From: Gilliamella sp. ESL0405
GTDB taxonomy: Bacteria > Pseudomonadota > Gammaproteobacteria > Enterobacterales > Orbaceae
Length of the DNA: 64,000 nt
Assembly (NCBI RefSeq): GCF_019469205.1
Contig: NZ_CP048265.1
Location: 1,054,001 to 1,118,000 of the forward strand
Reading direction: 5' to 3'
Shown here: in pieces, positions 28,801 through 37,708 of the stretch
How positions within the stretch are numbered: position 1 is the first letter of the stretch
Layout of the letters: every line of letters begins with the position of its first letter
Translations under genes and position numbers: made by a program
The notes under the pieces: generated by a model
What the model was told of the DNA's origin: nothing
What the model saw: only the letters and a program-made list of their open reading frames with translations
The model's database searches: none

Positions 28801-30950
28801 TCCAATTCCCCTATCAGGGAAACAATTTCTGGCAAAATATCCAAAATTAATGCTAATTGTTGTATAACCAGCAGATCATTATTGATTTGATCATCATTGT
28901 TTGAAATAGACTCAATATAATTAGCCACCGATTGCTTAATCGGTTGGTATTCGGTGTCTAATTGCTTTACAGTGAGCATATTGATGATATAAACCGTCAG
29001 ATCATCAAACAATTCCAAGGTTTGTTCGGAAACCTGTTTATCGCGATGTGCACCTAAAGTGGAAAGATAGCTGATCAGTGTATGGTTGAGTGTCAACAAC
29101 CGAAATCCGCTATCGATTACCGCTGGATTCATATGTGGCTCTTTGGTCATCAAACTAATCAATGACGACAGATCGGCATTGCTATCATGCGCAGCACGGC
29201 GAGCCACACGATATTGTGGATCATTACTTTTACCTGTTAGATATTGGTGGCCGATTAAGGCTAAATAATGACTGTCATCATGGCAAACACGATCAACTAA
29301 TTTCGATAAATTGCGAAATTTCCAGTCTGGCCAAATAAAACTGACCGCAAACCAAGCTATAAAACAACCAATTAGGGTTGCGATAATTCTTGAAACTGCA
29401 ACCTCGATACTACTTTCACCAATTAAGCTAAAGCTAAAAAATACCAATAGAGTTATAAAAGCAGTTGCATAAGCATATTGCGAATTTTTAAAGAGAAAAA
29501 ATAACCAACCGGTTAGAATTATTAATATCAGTTGCGCTTCAACAGTTGGAAATAAATAAGTTAACGGAATACCAACTATAATCCCTAAAATTGTTCCAAG
29601 TACCCGCAATTTCAATCGATATTTAGTGGTTGAATAGTTAGGTTGGCAGACAAAAAGGCTGGTTAAAATAATCCAATAACCGTGCGACAGATGCGAAAAA
29701 GCGATCACCATATAGCCAACAAAAAGTACCACACTCATTCGTATAGCATGCCGAAACAGCGCCGATTTAATGGTTAAGTTATGTTTAATTTTGGCAAAAA
29801 AATCATAAAAGCTGGTTAACTCTTCATCTACGAGTTGATTGTTTTCCTGCTCTTTGGAAAGGTGTTGTTCGGTATCGATATTGGCTAACAGTAGATCAAT
29901 AGACTGTAAATTTTGTAGTAGATTTTGCAATGATTTAATTAGTAAGCTATGGCTATGATTATTAGCTTGATATTGATTAATTGCCTCCTCAAGATATGCA
30001 AAATAGCGGGCAAATAATGGGTCGTGTTGATAAGTTTGATTTAATTTAATCGATAAGGCTAATTTTGCGCACGCTTTAGCTTGTAAATTCAAGATTCGAG
30101 CAAAACGAAATAAAATATCACTATGCTTAAATTGCTTACTCAATGCTTGATAATCACCATGAGAAGAGCTAGCTCTTTCATGAATATCTTGCGCAACGAA
30201 ATAGTAACTAAGCATCTTTCTTATATAGGATTGACCACGATAGCTTTTTAACCGATTAAATAGTGAGCGTTTGGCTTGATTAAAAACCGCAATTAATTGA
30301 TTATTACTTTCTGTTAATTCCAGCGTCTGTTTAGAAAATCTGTCTGTTTCATCAGGGTCAAACATTGCGGCTTTGGCATCCAAATATTGTGCTAACTTGA
30401 TAAAACAATCGGTCAATGTTTGCTGAGTGGTTCGGATTGGTTGAATAATCGATTCAATTAGTGCAACGACATTGTACCAAAGTGCTCCTAAGAGTAGAAA
30501 ACAGGGTAAGGTATAATTATCATTAAATAAATTATGCCCCAGCATGGTATAAGCGGCGATGAGCAACGAGCCAAAGGCAATAACACCATATCTTTGCCCT
30601 AAAGAGCCAAGCATAATAAAGATAAAGGTAGAGCAAACTAATCCAATAATAAATAACAACGGAAAATCGAATAACAGTTCGACTGAAAAAGTGGCAATGG
30701 CAAAGCAAACTAGGGTTAAAACAATATTGATACAGCGGCTTAATAGTCGGGTATCAATTTCTGATAATCCAGCAGCAACAACACCCAGCGTTAAAGGTAT
30801 GACTAATGACACATAGCCTAAATACCATGGCACTAACGTTGAGCCTGTTAAGCTAATTAACATACGAATACTGAAAATGAGATTACTGCTGTAAAAAACT
30901 TTACGTAAAGTTAAGAGAATTGTTTGCACGATTGTATATGTCAGTTGCAA
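28785..30950 (-). CDS. yccS: YccS/FUSC family inner-membrane protein
   Basis: 721 residues, matching E. coli YccS (about 717) throughout: SLTGSTLVPWYLGYVSLVIPLTLGVVAAGLSEIDTRL near the start, ASSSHGDYQALSKQFKHSDILFRF in the middle, and HGYWIILTSLFVCQPNYSTTKYRLKLRVLGTILG in the second membrane block. Two blocks of about six membrane segments (about 25-165 and 395-530) are separated by a cytosolic helical region, the FUSC architecture also found in aromatic acid exporters. No transport substrate is known for YccS. The frame opens with TTG at 30950 and has no clear ribosome site, so the true start is uncertain by several codons. Confidence 0.92.
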   Translation of the reverse strand: MQLTYTIVQTILLTLRKVFYSSNLIFSIRMLISLTGSTLVPWYLGYVSLVIPLTLGVVAAGLSEIDTRLLSRCINIVLTLVCFAIATFSVELLFDFPLLFIIGLVCSTFIFIMLGSLGQRYGVIAFGSLLIAAYTMLGHNLFNDNYTLPCFLLLGALWYNVVALIESIIQPIRTTQQTLTDCFIKLAQYLDAKAAMFDPDETDRFSKQTLELTESNNQLIAVFNQAKRSLFNRLKSYRGQSYIRKMLSYYFVAQDIHERASSSHGDYQALSKQFKHSDILFRFARILNLQAKACAKLALSIKLNQTYQHDPLFARYFAYLEEAINQYQANNHSHSLLIKSLQNLLQNLQSIDLLLANIDTEQHLSKEQENNQLVDEELTSFYDFFAKIKHNLTIKSALFRHAIRMSVVLFVGYMVIAFSHLSHGYWIILTSLFVCQPNYSTTKYRLKLRVLGTILGIIVGIPLTYLFPTVEAQLILIILTGWLFFLFKNSQYAYATAFITLLVFFSFSLIGESSIEVAVSRIIATLIGCFIAWFAVSFIWPDWKFRNLSKLVDRVCHDDSHYLALIGHQYLTGKSNDPQYRVARRAAHDSNADLSSLISLMTKEPHMNPAVIDSGFRLLTLNHTLISYLSTLGAHRDKQVSEQTLELFDDLTVYIINMLTVKQLDTEYQPIKQSVANYIESISNNDDQINNDLLVIQQLALILDILPEIVSLIGELDIKSV

Positions 30951-31370
30951 TGATTATGAGTAGCATACTATATTGTTCAAAGGAGTAAAAGAGTAAGGCC
31001 ACTGAGCAAAATTAACTGATTAATTATTAACATCACTCAATTTAACCCTATAAATTATTTTGAAAAAACAGTTGAAATGGCTGAATATTACTACTGGTTA
31101 TTTGTTGTTTAAAACTATTTATCACAAAAATAGGCAAAGCCTTTTAGTTGGCTATATCGTTGCTAAATTATCTTTGAAAAAATTATTATTGATTGATTTT
31201 TAGTAAGTTATCTCGTTTTAAATGTTTATATTTTGTGATTTGTTTTTCAACAATCGACCAGAGTTTAGGTTATACATCTAGCAAATGGAATTGATGAGAA
31301 TAGGACTGATTTAAAATCTACGTTAAAATAGAGCAAATTTTTGAAATATCATTAAAAGGAATCCATTTTT
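30951..31370 (+). other. Intergenic gap between yccS and grxD
   Basis: About 420 bases of A/T-rich DNA between divergent genes. It must hold both promoters, but no distinct operator, RNA structure or small ORF with a ribosome site was found. The grxD start is preceded by AAAAGGAATCC. Confidence 0.5.
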
Positions 31371-31712
31371 ATGACAACTGAAATGACAACGCTGGATAAA
31401 ATTAAAAAACAAATTGCCGACAATCCAATTATTCTTTATATGAAAGGATCGCCAAAATTGCCTAGTTGTGGTTTTTCGGCGCAAGCTGTGCAAGTTTTAT
31501 CGCAATGTGGCGTGCCATTTGCTTATGTTGATATTTTGCAAAATCCGGATATTCGTGCGCAATTGCCGGCATTTGCCAATTGGCCAACTTTCCCTCAATT
31601 ATGGGTAGAAGGTGAGTTAGTCGGTGGTTGTGATATTATGTTAGAGATGTATCAAACCGGTGAATTACAATCGCTAATTAAACAAACCGCGGAAAAACAT
31701 AAATCTGCATAA
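31371..31712 (+). CDS. grxD: Monothiol glutaredoxin Grx4
   Basis: 113 residues (E. coli 115). It has the monothiol active site CGFS at C33 (KLPSCGFSAQAV) and the glutathione-binding segments NWPTFPQLW and GGCDI. Grx4 carries a glutathione-ligated [2Fe-2S] cluster and works with BolA-type proteins in iron-sulfur trafficking. A second in-frame ATG lies four codons downstream; the first has AGGA about ten bases upstream. Next to rnt, as in E. coli. Confidence 0.96.
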   Translation: MTTEMTTLDKIKKQIADNPIILYMKGSPKLPSCGFSAQAVQVLSQCGVPFAYVDILQNPDIRAQLPAFANWPTFPQLWVEGELVGGCDIMLEMYQTGELQSLIKQTAEKHKSA

Positions 31713-31731
31713 TCATTTGATTATTCATTAA

Positions 31732-31753
31732 AAAGGGAGTATTCACTCCCTTT
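31732..31753 (+). terminator. Intrinsic terminator after grxD
   Basis: AAAGGGAGT and ACTCCCTTT form a 9-bp stem with a 4-nt loop followed by ATTATT. The sequence runs straight into a 16-bp tandem repeat. Confidence 0.85.
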
Positions 31754-31800
31754 ATTATTGGTGTTAACTATTATTGGTGTTAACTATTATTAGTGTTAAC
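31753..31800. repeat. Three 16-bp tandem repeats overlapping the rnt stop
   Basis: TATTATTGGTGTTAAC occurs three times head to tail, the third with one change (TTAGTG). The third copy contains the rnt stop codon (TTA at 31796-31798 on this strand). The unit starts in the T-rich tail of the grxD terminator. Confidence 0.92.
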
Positions 31801-32437
31801 TATGAAGCTGTTCATTTGGCATCAGTGGCCAGCCGCCTAGTCGTTTAAACCGATTGACCATTTCACAAAATAAGATAGCTGTTTTTTCTGTATCATAAAG
31901 CGCTGAATGGGCTTGTTTATGATCGAACGGAATATTTGCCGTTTCACATGCTTTAGCCAGAACTGTTTGCCCAAATACTAAACCACAAAGTGATGCGGTA
32001 TCAAAGGTGGCAAACGGGTGAAAAGGGTTGCGTTTAATGCCAGCTCTTTCAGCTGCAGTCATCAAAAAACTGTGATCAAAATGTGCATTATGTGCCACAA
32101 TCACCGCTCGGGTACAGTCATTGGCTTTGATTCCGCTGCGCACCATTTTAAAGATAGCTTCAAGTGCAACTTTCTCATCAACTGCGCCACGTAAAGGGTT
32201 GTCAGGATCAATGCCATTAAAAGCTAATGCAGTAGGCTCTAAAATCGCATCGGCAAAAGGATTAACATTAAATTGCAATGTTTGATCAGGCTCCAGCCAG
32301 CCGTCATCCGTCATTTTCAGCGTAATGGCTGCGATCTCTAAAATAGCATTGAGTTTTGGATCAAATCCGGAGGTTTCTATATCAATAACCACCGGATAGA
32401 ATCCACGAAAACGTTCACAGAGTTTAGTGTTAGGCAC
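31796..32437 (-). CDS. rnt: Ribonuclease T
   Basis: DEDD-family 3' exoribonuclease maturing tRNA and 5S/23S rRNA ends, 213 residues (E. coli 215). ExoI D19 and E21 are in [11 protein letters not shown]; ExoII is in [10 protein letters not shown]; the ExoIII histidine and aspartate are in [16 protein letters not shown]. Convergent with grxD, the enteric arrangement. The stop lies inside a 16-bp tandem repeat, so repeat changes could alter the last residues. Confidence 0.96.
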   Translation of the reverse strand: MPNTKLCERFRGFYPVVIDIETSGFDPKLNAILEIAAITLKMTDDGWLEPDQTLQFNVNPFADAILEPTALAFNGIDPDNPLRGAVDEKVALEAIFKMVRSGIKANDCTRAVIVAHNAHFDHSFLMTAAERAGIKRNPFHPFATFDTASLCGLVFGQTVLAKACETANIPFDHKQAHSALYDTEKTAILFCEMVNRFKRLGGWPLMPNEQLHS

Positions 32438-32559
32438 AATATTCGTCTTATCTATCTGAAATGAGAGTTATTATGCCAGTTTTTACGTTATTCGCCTAGT
32501 TTTACCTGAGTGACCTTAGCATTTTCGCTATAAATCAGTGATCACTTCAATTATATACT

Positions 32560-33315
32560 TTAGTTTAAACGTGATAGTTTTTGCTTTGATTGTTCTATCT
32601 CTTTAATCCATTGTGAATTAATTCGTTTCGAGTGTTTAGGCATATGTTTTAAACGTTGTTCAATGGTTTGTAATACTGCTCTAGCCTGATCAATTTCGTT
32701 CCAATTGATTAATGTTTGTAAATAATAGGAAATCGCTTCTAAACTTGGGTAGTAACTAATAAGCGCATCAAATTCTTGATTTGCCTGCTGTTTATCATCT
32801 AACGCAACCAAAATTTTAGTGTAAAGTAAATGACCTTCCTCAGAATTGTAATTTGGATTCTTTTCTCTCAGATAATCAAGCTGTTGTTTTGCTTTATTAA
32901 ATTGTTTATCTTCGTAAAGTGCATTAGCGTATTGCAACAAGATGTCCGGCGCAGTTTGATAAATACCGGTTAATGCTTCTTCATAAAAAGGTAATGCCTC
33001 GCTAGCACGATTGCTATCAACTAGTGCTTTAGCTAAGCTTAATTTTGCATCGACAGTGGGTGATAAATCATAATTTTTTTGTGCTTCACGTAGTGAACGC
33101 TGTGGATCAAGTGCTTTGCGCAATTTGGATTCAAATTGGTAACCAACGTGGGTAGCGCGAATATCGGAAAGATAGATTGCAAAAAAATAGACGACACTGC
33201 CTAGTATCGGGAAAAGAAATAGAATATAGAGCCATATACGATCTTGACCGTTTTTAACAGCATGAATGGCAAAAAATAATGCAATAACGATACTTATTAC
33301 AACTAATAGTGGCAT
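32560..33315 (-). CDS. Membrane-anchored TPR protein
   Basis: 251 residues. Two N-terminal membrane segments (about 2-18 and 27-49) resemble the short PLDc_N-type hairpin. A helical region with tetratricopeptide-like repeats follows: SPTVDAKLSLAKALVDSNRASEALPFYEEAL, then APDILLQYANALYEDKQFNKAKQQLDYL, then GHLLYTKILVALDDKQQANQEFDALI. Probably a scaffolding or assembly protein facing the cytoplasm; specific role unknown. Alone, about 120 bases upstream of rnt on the same strand. Confidence 0.75.
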   Translation of the reverse strand: MPLLVVISIVIALFFAIHAVKNGQDRIWLYILFLFPILGSVVYFFAIYLSDIRATHVGYQFESKLRKALDPQRSLREAQKNYDLSPTVDAKLSLAKALVDSNRASEALPFYEEALTGIYQTAPDILLQYANALYEDKQFNKAKQQLDYLREKNPNYNSEEGHLLYTKILVALDDKQQANQEFDALISYYPSLEAISYYLQTLINWNEIDQARAVLQTIEQRLKHMPKHSKRINSQWIKEIEQSKQKLSRLN

Positions 33316-33778
33316 ACTATATGTCCTTCAACTCCAAAAAAGTGCAAATTTAGCATAATAATCGGTTTGAATAAACTGTTTCGCAGTGTGTTTTAACTAA
33401 ATTTTAATCAGTAAATTACACCAAGTTTTTTAGTTTGTTGCGCCCTGCGTCAATTTTTCACAAGATTTAACTGGAAAACAAGTCAATCAGCAATTGATCA
33501 ATGTAAAAAGTGCTTTTATCCTAATTTGTTTAAAGTAACAGGTAGAATCTTTTTGTTGTGATTGGTTAAAGTCAATGGGTTAACGAGGCATTATTTTACA
33601 TCAAGATTTATCTTGAATCAGCAAAATGATAATGGGCTGCCAATCGTAGTGGATAAATGAGAATTAGGTTAATTATCACTTCAACATAATATCACGTGAG
33701 ATATTTTCAGAAAGCGTCTATAATTGGCGTCAATTAAAAGGACTCAACATTTTAAAGCTAATTTTAACGGTTAGCTGT
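33316..33778 (+). other. Intergenic gap before ybgI
   Basis: About 460 bases between divergent genes. The only structured signal is AATATC, ACGTGA, GATATT at 33688-33705, a 6-bp inverted repeat with an ACGTGA centre. No ORF with a ribosome site was found. Confidence 0.45.
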
Positions 33779-33821
33779 TTGTCAAAAAGTTTCAGATTTA
33801 CCCTATGTTTTAGTATAAAAA
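33779..33821 (+). repeat. 43-nt dispersed intergenic element, copy B
   Basis: TTGTCAAAAAGTTTCAGA, a variable stretch, then ATGTTTTAGTATAAAAA, in the same 43-nt register as copies at 25253 and 45774. The TATAAAA ends 15 bases before the ybgI GTG start and only five bases before its AGGAG site. Confidence 0.72.
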
Positions 33822-33835
33822 TAGCGAGGAGTATT

Positions 33836-34594
33836 GTGCATAATTTCGAACTTCAACACATTATTGATACTGAACTGCAAGTATTACGCTATCGTGACTA
33901 TGCCCCCAATGGATTACAAGTGCAAGGCCGAAGTGAAATTAAAAAAATTGTGACTGGGGTTACAGCTTGTCAACGCTTGTTAGATAAGGCGGTTGAATTG
34001 CAAGCCGATGCGGTATTAGTTCATCATGGCTATTTTTGGAAAAGTGAACCGCAAACCATTACCGGCATAAAATATCAACGACTCAAAACGCTACTCTCGA
34101 ATGACATTAACTTGTTTGGTTATCATTTACCATTAGACGGTCACCCAATCCTAGGAAATAATGCACAATTAGCCCAGCGATTAAATATCGAAATGGATAA
34201 GCGTGAAGATATAACCGATCTGCTGTTTAAAGGTAGCTTATCTGAAGCGATGACTGCATTAGAATTCAAAAATTTACTTGAAAAAATCTTACACAACAAT
34301 CAATCCTCCGTTCTGTTTTGTGGTGATAATGCCCCTGAGGTGATTCAACGTGTAGCTTGGTGTAGCGGCGGCGGACAAGATTTTATTGAAACCGCTGCCT
34401 TGCAAGGATTTGATGCTTTTTTTACTGGCGAAGTCTCTGAACGAACTATTCACATTGCACGTGAATACGGTATCAATTTTTATGCCTGTGGACATCATGC
34501 TACTGAGCGATATGGTATTAAAACGCTAGGTGAATGGTTAGCGCGAAACTATAACTTAGAAAATATTTTTATCGATATTGATAATCCTGCATAA
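33836..34594 (+). CDS. ybgI: Nif3-like dinuclear metal center protein YbgI
   Basis: 252 residues from a GTG start with AGGAG (33827-33831) five bases upstream; E. coli YbgI is 247. The open frame runs back to a TTG at 33779, but that part lies in a repeated intergenic element. Metal-binding residues are seen in VLVHHGYFWKSE and GYHLPLDGHPILGNNAQLA near the start, and in FTGEVSERTIHIAREYGINFYACGHHATERYG at the end. NIF3/DUF34 proteins bind two metals; the biological reaction is unsettled. Confidence 0.92.
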   Translation: MHNFELQHIIDTELQVLRYRDYAPNGLQVQGRSEIKKIVTGVTACQRLLDKAVELQADAVLVHHGYFWKSEPQTITGIKYQRLKTLLSNDINLFGYHLPLDGHPILGNNAQLAQRLNIEMDKREDITDLLFKGSLSEAMTALEFKNLLEKILHNNQSSVLFCGDNAPEVIQRVAWCSGGGQDFIETAALQGFDAFFTGEVSERTIHIAREYGINFYACGHHATERYGIKTLGEWLARNYNLENIFIDIDNPA

Positions 34595-34691
34595 CAAAAG
34601 TTGAATTTAAATAAGAAATATCGCATACTTATTCGCAGTTTTTTTATTCTTTTAAGTTGTTTTATAAACACATAATATGAGAGGTCGCTTT

Positions 34692-35570
34692 ATGTTTACA
34701 GGAAGTCTGGTCGCACTTGTCACCCCAATGGATACTAAAGGAAATGTCGACCATGTAAGCTTAAAAAAATTGGTAGAATATCATATTGCAAGCGGCACTT
34801 GTGCTATTGTTTCAGTTGGTACCACTGGCGAATCAGCAACGCTTGATCATCATGAACATATTGATGTCATCAAACGCACTATTGAGTACGCTGATGGTCG
34901 CATTGACATCATTGCCGGCACTGGCGCTAATGCAACTAAAGAAGCCATTGAATTAACCCGCCGGGTTGAAAATATTGGCGTAGTGGGATGTTTGACCGTT
35001 GCGCCATACTACAATAAGCCTACTCAAGAAGGCATGTATCAACATTTCAAAGCGATAGCCGAAAGCACAGCGCTACCCCAAATTCTTTATAATGTACCGG
35101 GCAGAACCAGCAGCGATATCAAACCTGAAACGGTAGGGCGATTAGCCAAAATTAAAAATATCGTGGCACTAAAAGATGCAACAGGTGACTTATCTCGAGT
35201 TTATAAAACCAGAAAATTAGTCGGCGATGATTTCAAACTGCTCAGCGGTGATGATTCAACCTTTTTAGATTTTATGATTTTAGGTGGCGATGGTGTCATT
35301 TCTGTTACCGCTAATGTGGCAGCAAAACAGGTCGCAACTGTTTGTGAACTTGCTGCGCAAAACAAAATTAAAGAAGCACGAATGTTGAATGATACACTAT
35401 TAGCTTTGCATAGTAATTTATTTATTGAACCAAACCCAACGCCAGTAAAATGGGCTTGTGCAAAATTAGGTTTAATGGAAAATGCAACAATCCGTTTACC
35501 ATTGGTATCGCTGAGCGAAGCTTCAATTCCTGTGGTTGAAAAAGCGTTAAAAGAAGCCAATTTACTGTAA
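34692..35570 (+). CDS. dapA: 4-hydroxy-tetrahydrodipicolinate synthase
   Basis: First committed step to lysine and diaminopimelate: condenses pyruvate with aspartate semialdehyde. Class I aldolase TIM barrel with Schiff-base K161 in ALKDATGD and Y133 in [10 protein letters not shown]; the TTGESATL motif is at 44-51. The ATG at 34692 gives 292 residues, identical to E. coli; the frame begins 5 codons earlier at 34677, but AGAGGT (34679-34684) then serves as the ribosome site for the inner ATG. First gene of the dapA-bamC unit. Confidence 0.96.
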   Translation: MFTGSLVALVTPMDTKGNVDHVSLKKLVEYHIASGTCAIVSVGTTGESATLDHHEHIDVIKRTIEYADGRIDIIAGTGANATKEAIELTRRVENIGVVGCLTVAPYYNKPTQEGMYQHFKAIAESTALPQILYNVPGRTSSDIKPETVGRLAKIKNIVALKDATGDLSRVYKTRKLVGDDFKLLSGDDSTFLDFMILGGDGVISVTANVAAKQVATVCELAAQNKIKEARMLNDTLLALHSNLFIEPNPTPVKWACAKLGLMENATIRLPLVSLSEASIPVVEKALKEANLL

Positions 35571-35585
35571 TTTATGTATAACCTT
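34692..35585 (+). other. dapA-bamC junction context
   Basis: The dapA stop is at 35568-35570 and bamC starts at 35606, 35 bases later. No terminator separates them, so they probably share a transcript, as dapA-bamC (nlpB) do in E. coli. Confidence 0.5.
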
Positions 35586-35605
35586 TAATTAATAAGCAGA
35601 TATCT

Positions 35606-36352
35606 ATGTTTAATAAAACTTTATCTAAAAGTAATGCCATAAAAAAAATCGCTATTTTAACAACAATAGTTTCTGTATTTCTTGTTGGCTGTGGTAGTGA
35701 TCAAAATTACAAACGTGAAGTCGACGGTAATGAAGATTATCTTCAATCACCGGCACTAAAACCGTTAATCATTCCGCAAGGTGTCAGTGTTCCTGCTGAA
35801 ACGAATGATTATTACGTTGATAATAACGAGGTGCAAGGTGCATTGGGCAAAAAACTAGATATTAGACCGCCAGTTTTACCGATTCCTACTATTGCCGATG
35901 CATTTGCTGACTACAGTAATGGCGCAGTCACTTTTAATACGCCATTGAGTGATAATGTTTGGGGGCGAATTGGTAATGTTTTAACAAATAAAAACATCCC
36001 AATTAAACACAGTGATAATAAATCAATTACGACTGACAAAGCGTTTATTGTTCGGGCTGATGAAGATCAATCCATTGAAGCTTCCTTTGTTTTTAACAGA
36101 GAAGTGCTCGGTCAAACAGAAACAATTACGTTACGTTTAACTTCGTTAACACGTGGAAATGAAGATATCTTATCCCAACCAATTGAAGTTCAACGTTATG
36201 TAGTGGGCTTATTCAATGATATTATGGATGAAGTTGCCCCTGAATCTTTACGTGTGGTACCACGCAAAACAGATAATGATGAAAATTCAGGTGCAGAGCA
36301 AACAGAAAGATCATCACTAAGCCAAGAATTGAAAGAAGATCTTAAAAACTAA
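35606..36352 (+). CDS. bamC: Outer membrane assembly lipoprotein BamC, short form
   Basis: Accessory lipoprotein of the BAM complex. The lipobox FLVGC puts the acylated cysteine at C29; next is the extended N-terminal lasso that contacts BamD (YKREVDGNEDYLQSPALKPLIIPQGVSVP), then one helix-grip domain (about 105-220). E. coli BamC has about 344 residues and two helix-grip domains; this protein is 248 and ends in a hydrophilic tail, so the C-terminal domain is missing. No trace of it is found downstream, where a terminator starts 13 bases after the stop. Follows dapA, as in enterics. Confidence 0.88.
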   Translation: MFNKTLSKSNAIKKIAILTTIVSVFLVGCGSDQNYKREVDGNEDYLQSPALKPLIIPQGVSVPAETNDYYVDNNEVQGALGKKLDIRPPVLPIPTIADAFADYSNGAVTFNTPLSDNVWGRIGNVLTNKNIPIKHSDNKSITTDKAFIVRADEDQSIEASFVFNREVLGQTETITLRLTSLTRGNEDILSQPIEVQRYVVGLFNDIMDEVAPESLRVVPRKTDNDENSGAEQTERSSLSQELKEDLKN

Positions 36353-36364
36353 TTTCTGATAAAT

Positions 36365-36392
36365 AACCCGGTTGAGTCTTATCGGACGGGTT
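36365..36392 (+). terminator. Intrinsic terminator after bamC
   Basis: AACCCG and CGGGTT pair across a 16-nt loop that can form an inner CCG/CGG pairing, followed by TTTTTCG. It ends the dapA-bamC transcript. Confidence 0.75.
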
Positions 36393-36419
36393 TTTCGTTA
36401 AAGCTTAAAGGAGCAGGCA

Positions 36420-36497
36420 ATGTTGCTATTTCAAGTTATCTGTCTAATGAGTGCTAATCATAGCAACACTATAGTTTTGAATTTAAGGAGCGATTAG
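36420..36497 (+). CDS. Candidate 25-residue leader peptide before purC
   Basis: A short frame, MLLFQVICLMSANHSNTI and so on, has a strong ribosome site (AAAGGAGCAGGCA, then ATG). It ends with TAG at 36495-36497, inside the loop of the hairpin at 36483-36505. A ribosome stopping there would cover the hairpin. No amino acid is over-represented, so classic amino-acid attenuation is not obvious. Coding status is unproven. Confidence 0.35.
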   Translation: MLLFQVICLMSANHSNTIVLNLRSD

Positions 36498-36505
36498 CTC
36501 CTTAA
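36483..36505 (+). terminator. Hairpin in the purC leader (terminator or attenuator)
   Basis: TTAAGGAGC and GCTCCTTAA form a perfect 9-bp stem with a GATTA loop followed by TTATTTATT, 35 bases before purC. The small upstream ORF stops within the loop. Confidence 0.6.
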
Positions 36506-36539
36506 TTATTTATTGGCAATTTGATATAAGGTTATAAAG

Positions 36540-37250
36540 ATGAAAAAGTTGGTTGAGCTTTATCGTGGTAAAGCAAAAACGGTCTATACCACTGACAATC
36601 CTGAACTCTTAATTCTTGAGTTTAGAAATGATACATCTGCATTCGATGGACTACGAATTGAACAATTAGAACGTAAAGGTATGGTAAACAATAAATTTAA
36701 CTACTTTATTATGACGAAATTGCGTGAAGCGGGTATTCCAACCCAAGTTGAAGCTTTACTATCAGATAATGAAGTTATCGTAAAAAAACTTGAAATGTTG
36801 CCCGTTGAGTGCGTGGTACGCAATCGTGCGGCAGGGTCGTTAGTTAAGCGCTTAGGTATTGAAGAGGGCAGAGTACTCAATCCGCCAACATTTGAATTAT
36901 TTTTGAAGAACGATGCGTTACATGATCCAATGGTTAACCGCTCGCACTGCAAAACATTCGGCTTAGCCAGTGATGAACAGCTTGATGAAATGCAAGCGCT
37001 AAGCTTTAAAATCAATACCATATTAACTGAATTATTCGATAAAGCCGGATTAATTTTAGTTGATTACAAATTAGAGTTTGGCTTATTTGACGGCGAAATT
37101 ACCTTAGGCGATGAGTTTTCACCTGACGGATGTCGTTTATGGGAAAAAGAGACTTTGAAAAAAATGGATAAAGACCGTTTTCGTCAAGGATTGGGTGGCG
37201 TCATTGAAGCTTACGAAGAAGTCGCTAAGCGTATTGGTGTTCCATTGTAA
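36540..37250 (+). CDS. purC: SAICAR synthetase
   Basis: Phosphoribosylaminoimidazole-succinocarboxamide synthase of purine synthesis, 236 residues (E. coli 237). It begins [37 protein letters not shown]; the ATP-binding and substrate motifs [27 protein letters not shown] and [13 protein letters not shown] are intact. The last base of its TAA is the first base of the yeaL ATG, so the genes are translationally coupled. I saw no PurR box. Confidence 0.97.
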   Translation: MKKLVELYRGKAKTVYTTDNPELLILEFRNDTSAFDGLRIEQLERKGMVNNKFNYFIMTKLREAGIPTQVEALLSDNEVIVKKLEMLPVECVVRNRAAGSLVKRLGIEEGRVLNPPTFELFLKNDALHDPMVNRSHCKTFGLASDEQLDEMQALSFKINTILTELFDKAGLILVDYKLEFGLFDGEITLGDEFSPDGCRLWEKETLKKMDKDRFRQGLGGVIEAYEEVAKRIGVPL

Positions 37251-37705
37251 TGTTTGCTCAGTTTGATATCTCTTTTTTTCTACTATTGGGATTAGCAGCG
37301 CTGTGTTATTTAACCCATAATAACACAGTGACGTTTGCCGTTTTACTGTTGTTACTTTTCAAACTTACACCCCTTATCAGCTATTTCCCATTTCTGAATA
37401 AATATGGTTTAACCATTGGCATTGTTATTTTAACCGCGGCAATGATGGTACCTTTAGCCGACGGATCATTAAAGATTAGTGACATTGTTAAATCATTTAC
37501 CACATGGCAATCTTTGCTGGCGATTTTAGTGGGTATATTGGTTTCATGGCTTGGCACCCGTGGCATTTCGTTAATTGGTGCTCAGCCAACTATAATCAAT
37601 GGCTTAATTATTGGTACGCTAATTGGCGTTGCCTTCTTTAAAGGTATTCCTGTTGGTCCTTTGATTGCCGCCGGCATATTATCCTTGCTGATTGGAAAAA
37701 GTTAA
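37250..37705 (+). CDS. yeaL: YeaL/DUF441 family membrane protein
   Basis: 151 residues, about four hydrophobic segments, beginning [27 protein letters not shown] and containing IGIVILTAAMMVPLADGSLKISD and GTRGISLIGAQPTIINGLIIGTLIGVAFFKGIPVGPLIAAG, the DUF441 signature. Function unknown. Starts on the last base of purC and ends three bases before tmcA. In E. coli yeaL is elsewhere, so its place in this cluster is lineage-specific. Confidence 0.9.
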   Translation: MFAQFDISFFLLLGLAALCYLTHNNTVTFAVLLLLLFKLTPLISYFPFLNKYGLTIGIVILTAAMMVPLADGSLKISDIVKSFTTWQSLLAILVGILVSWLGTRGISLIGAQPTIINGLIIGTLIGVAFFKGIPVGPLIAAGILSLLIGKS

Positions 37706-37708
37706 GCT

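Noticed and set aside
33779-33835. N-terminal extension of YbgI from the TTG at 33779
   Set aside because: Those codons lie in the 43-nt dispersed element, do not match the family, and an AGGAG site marks the GTG at 33836.
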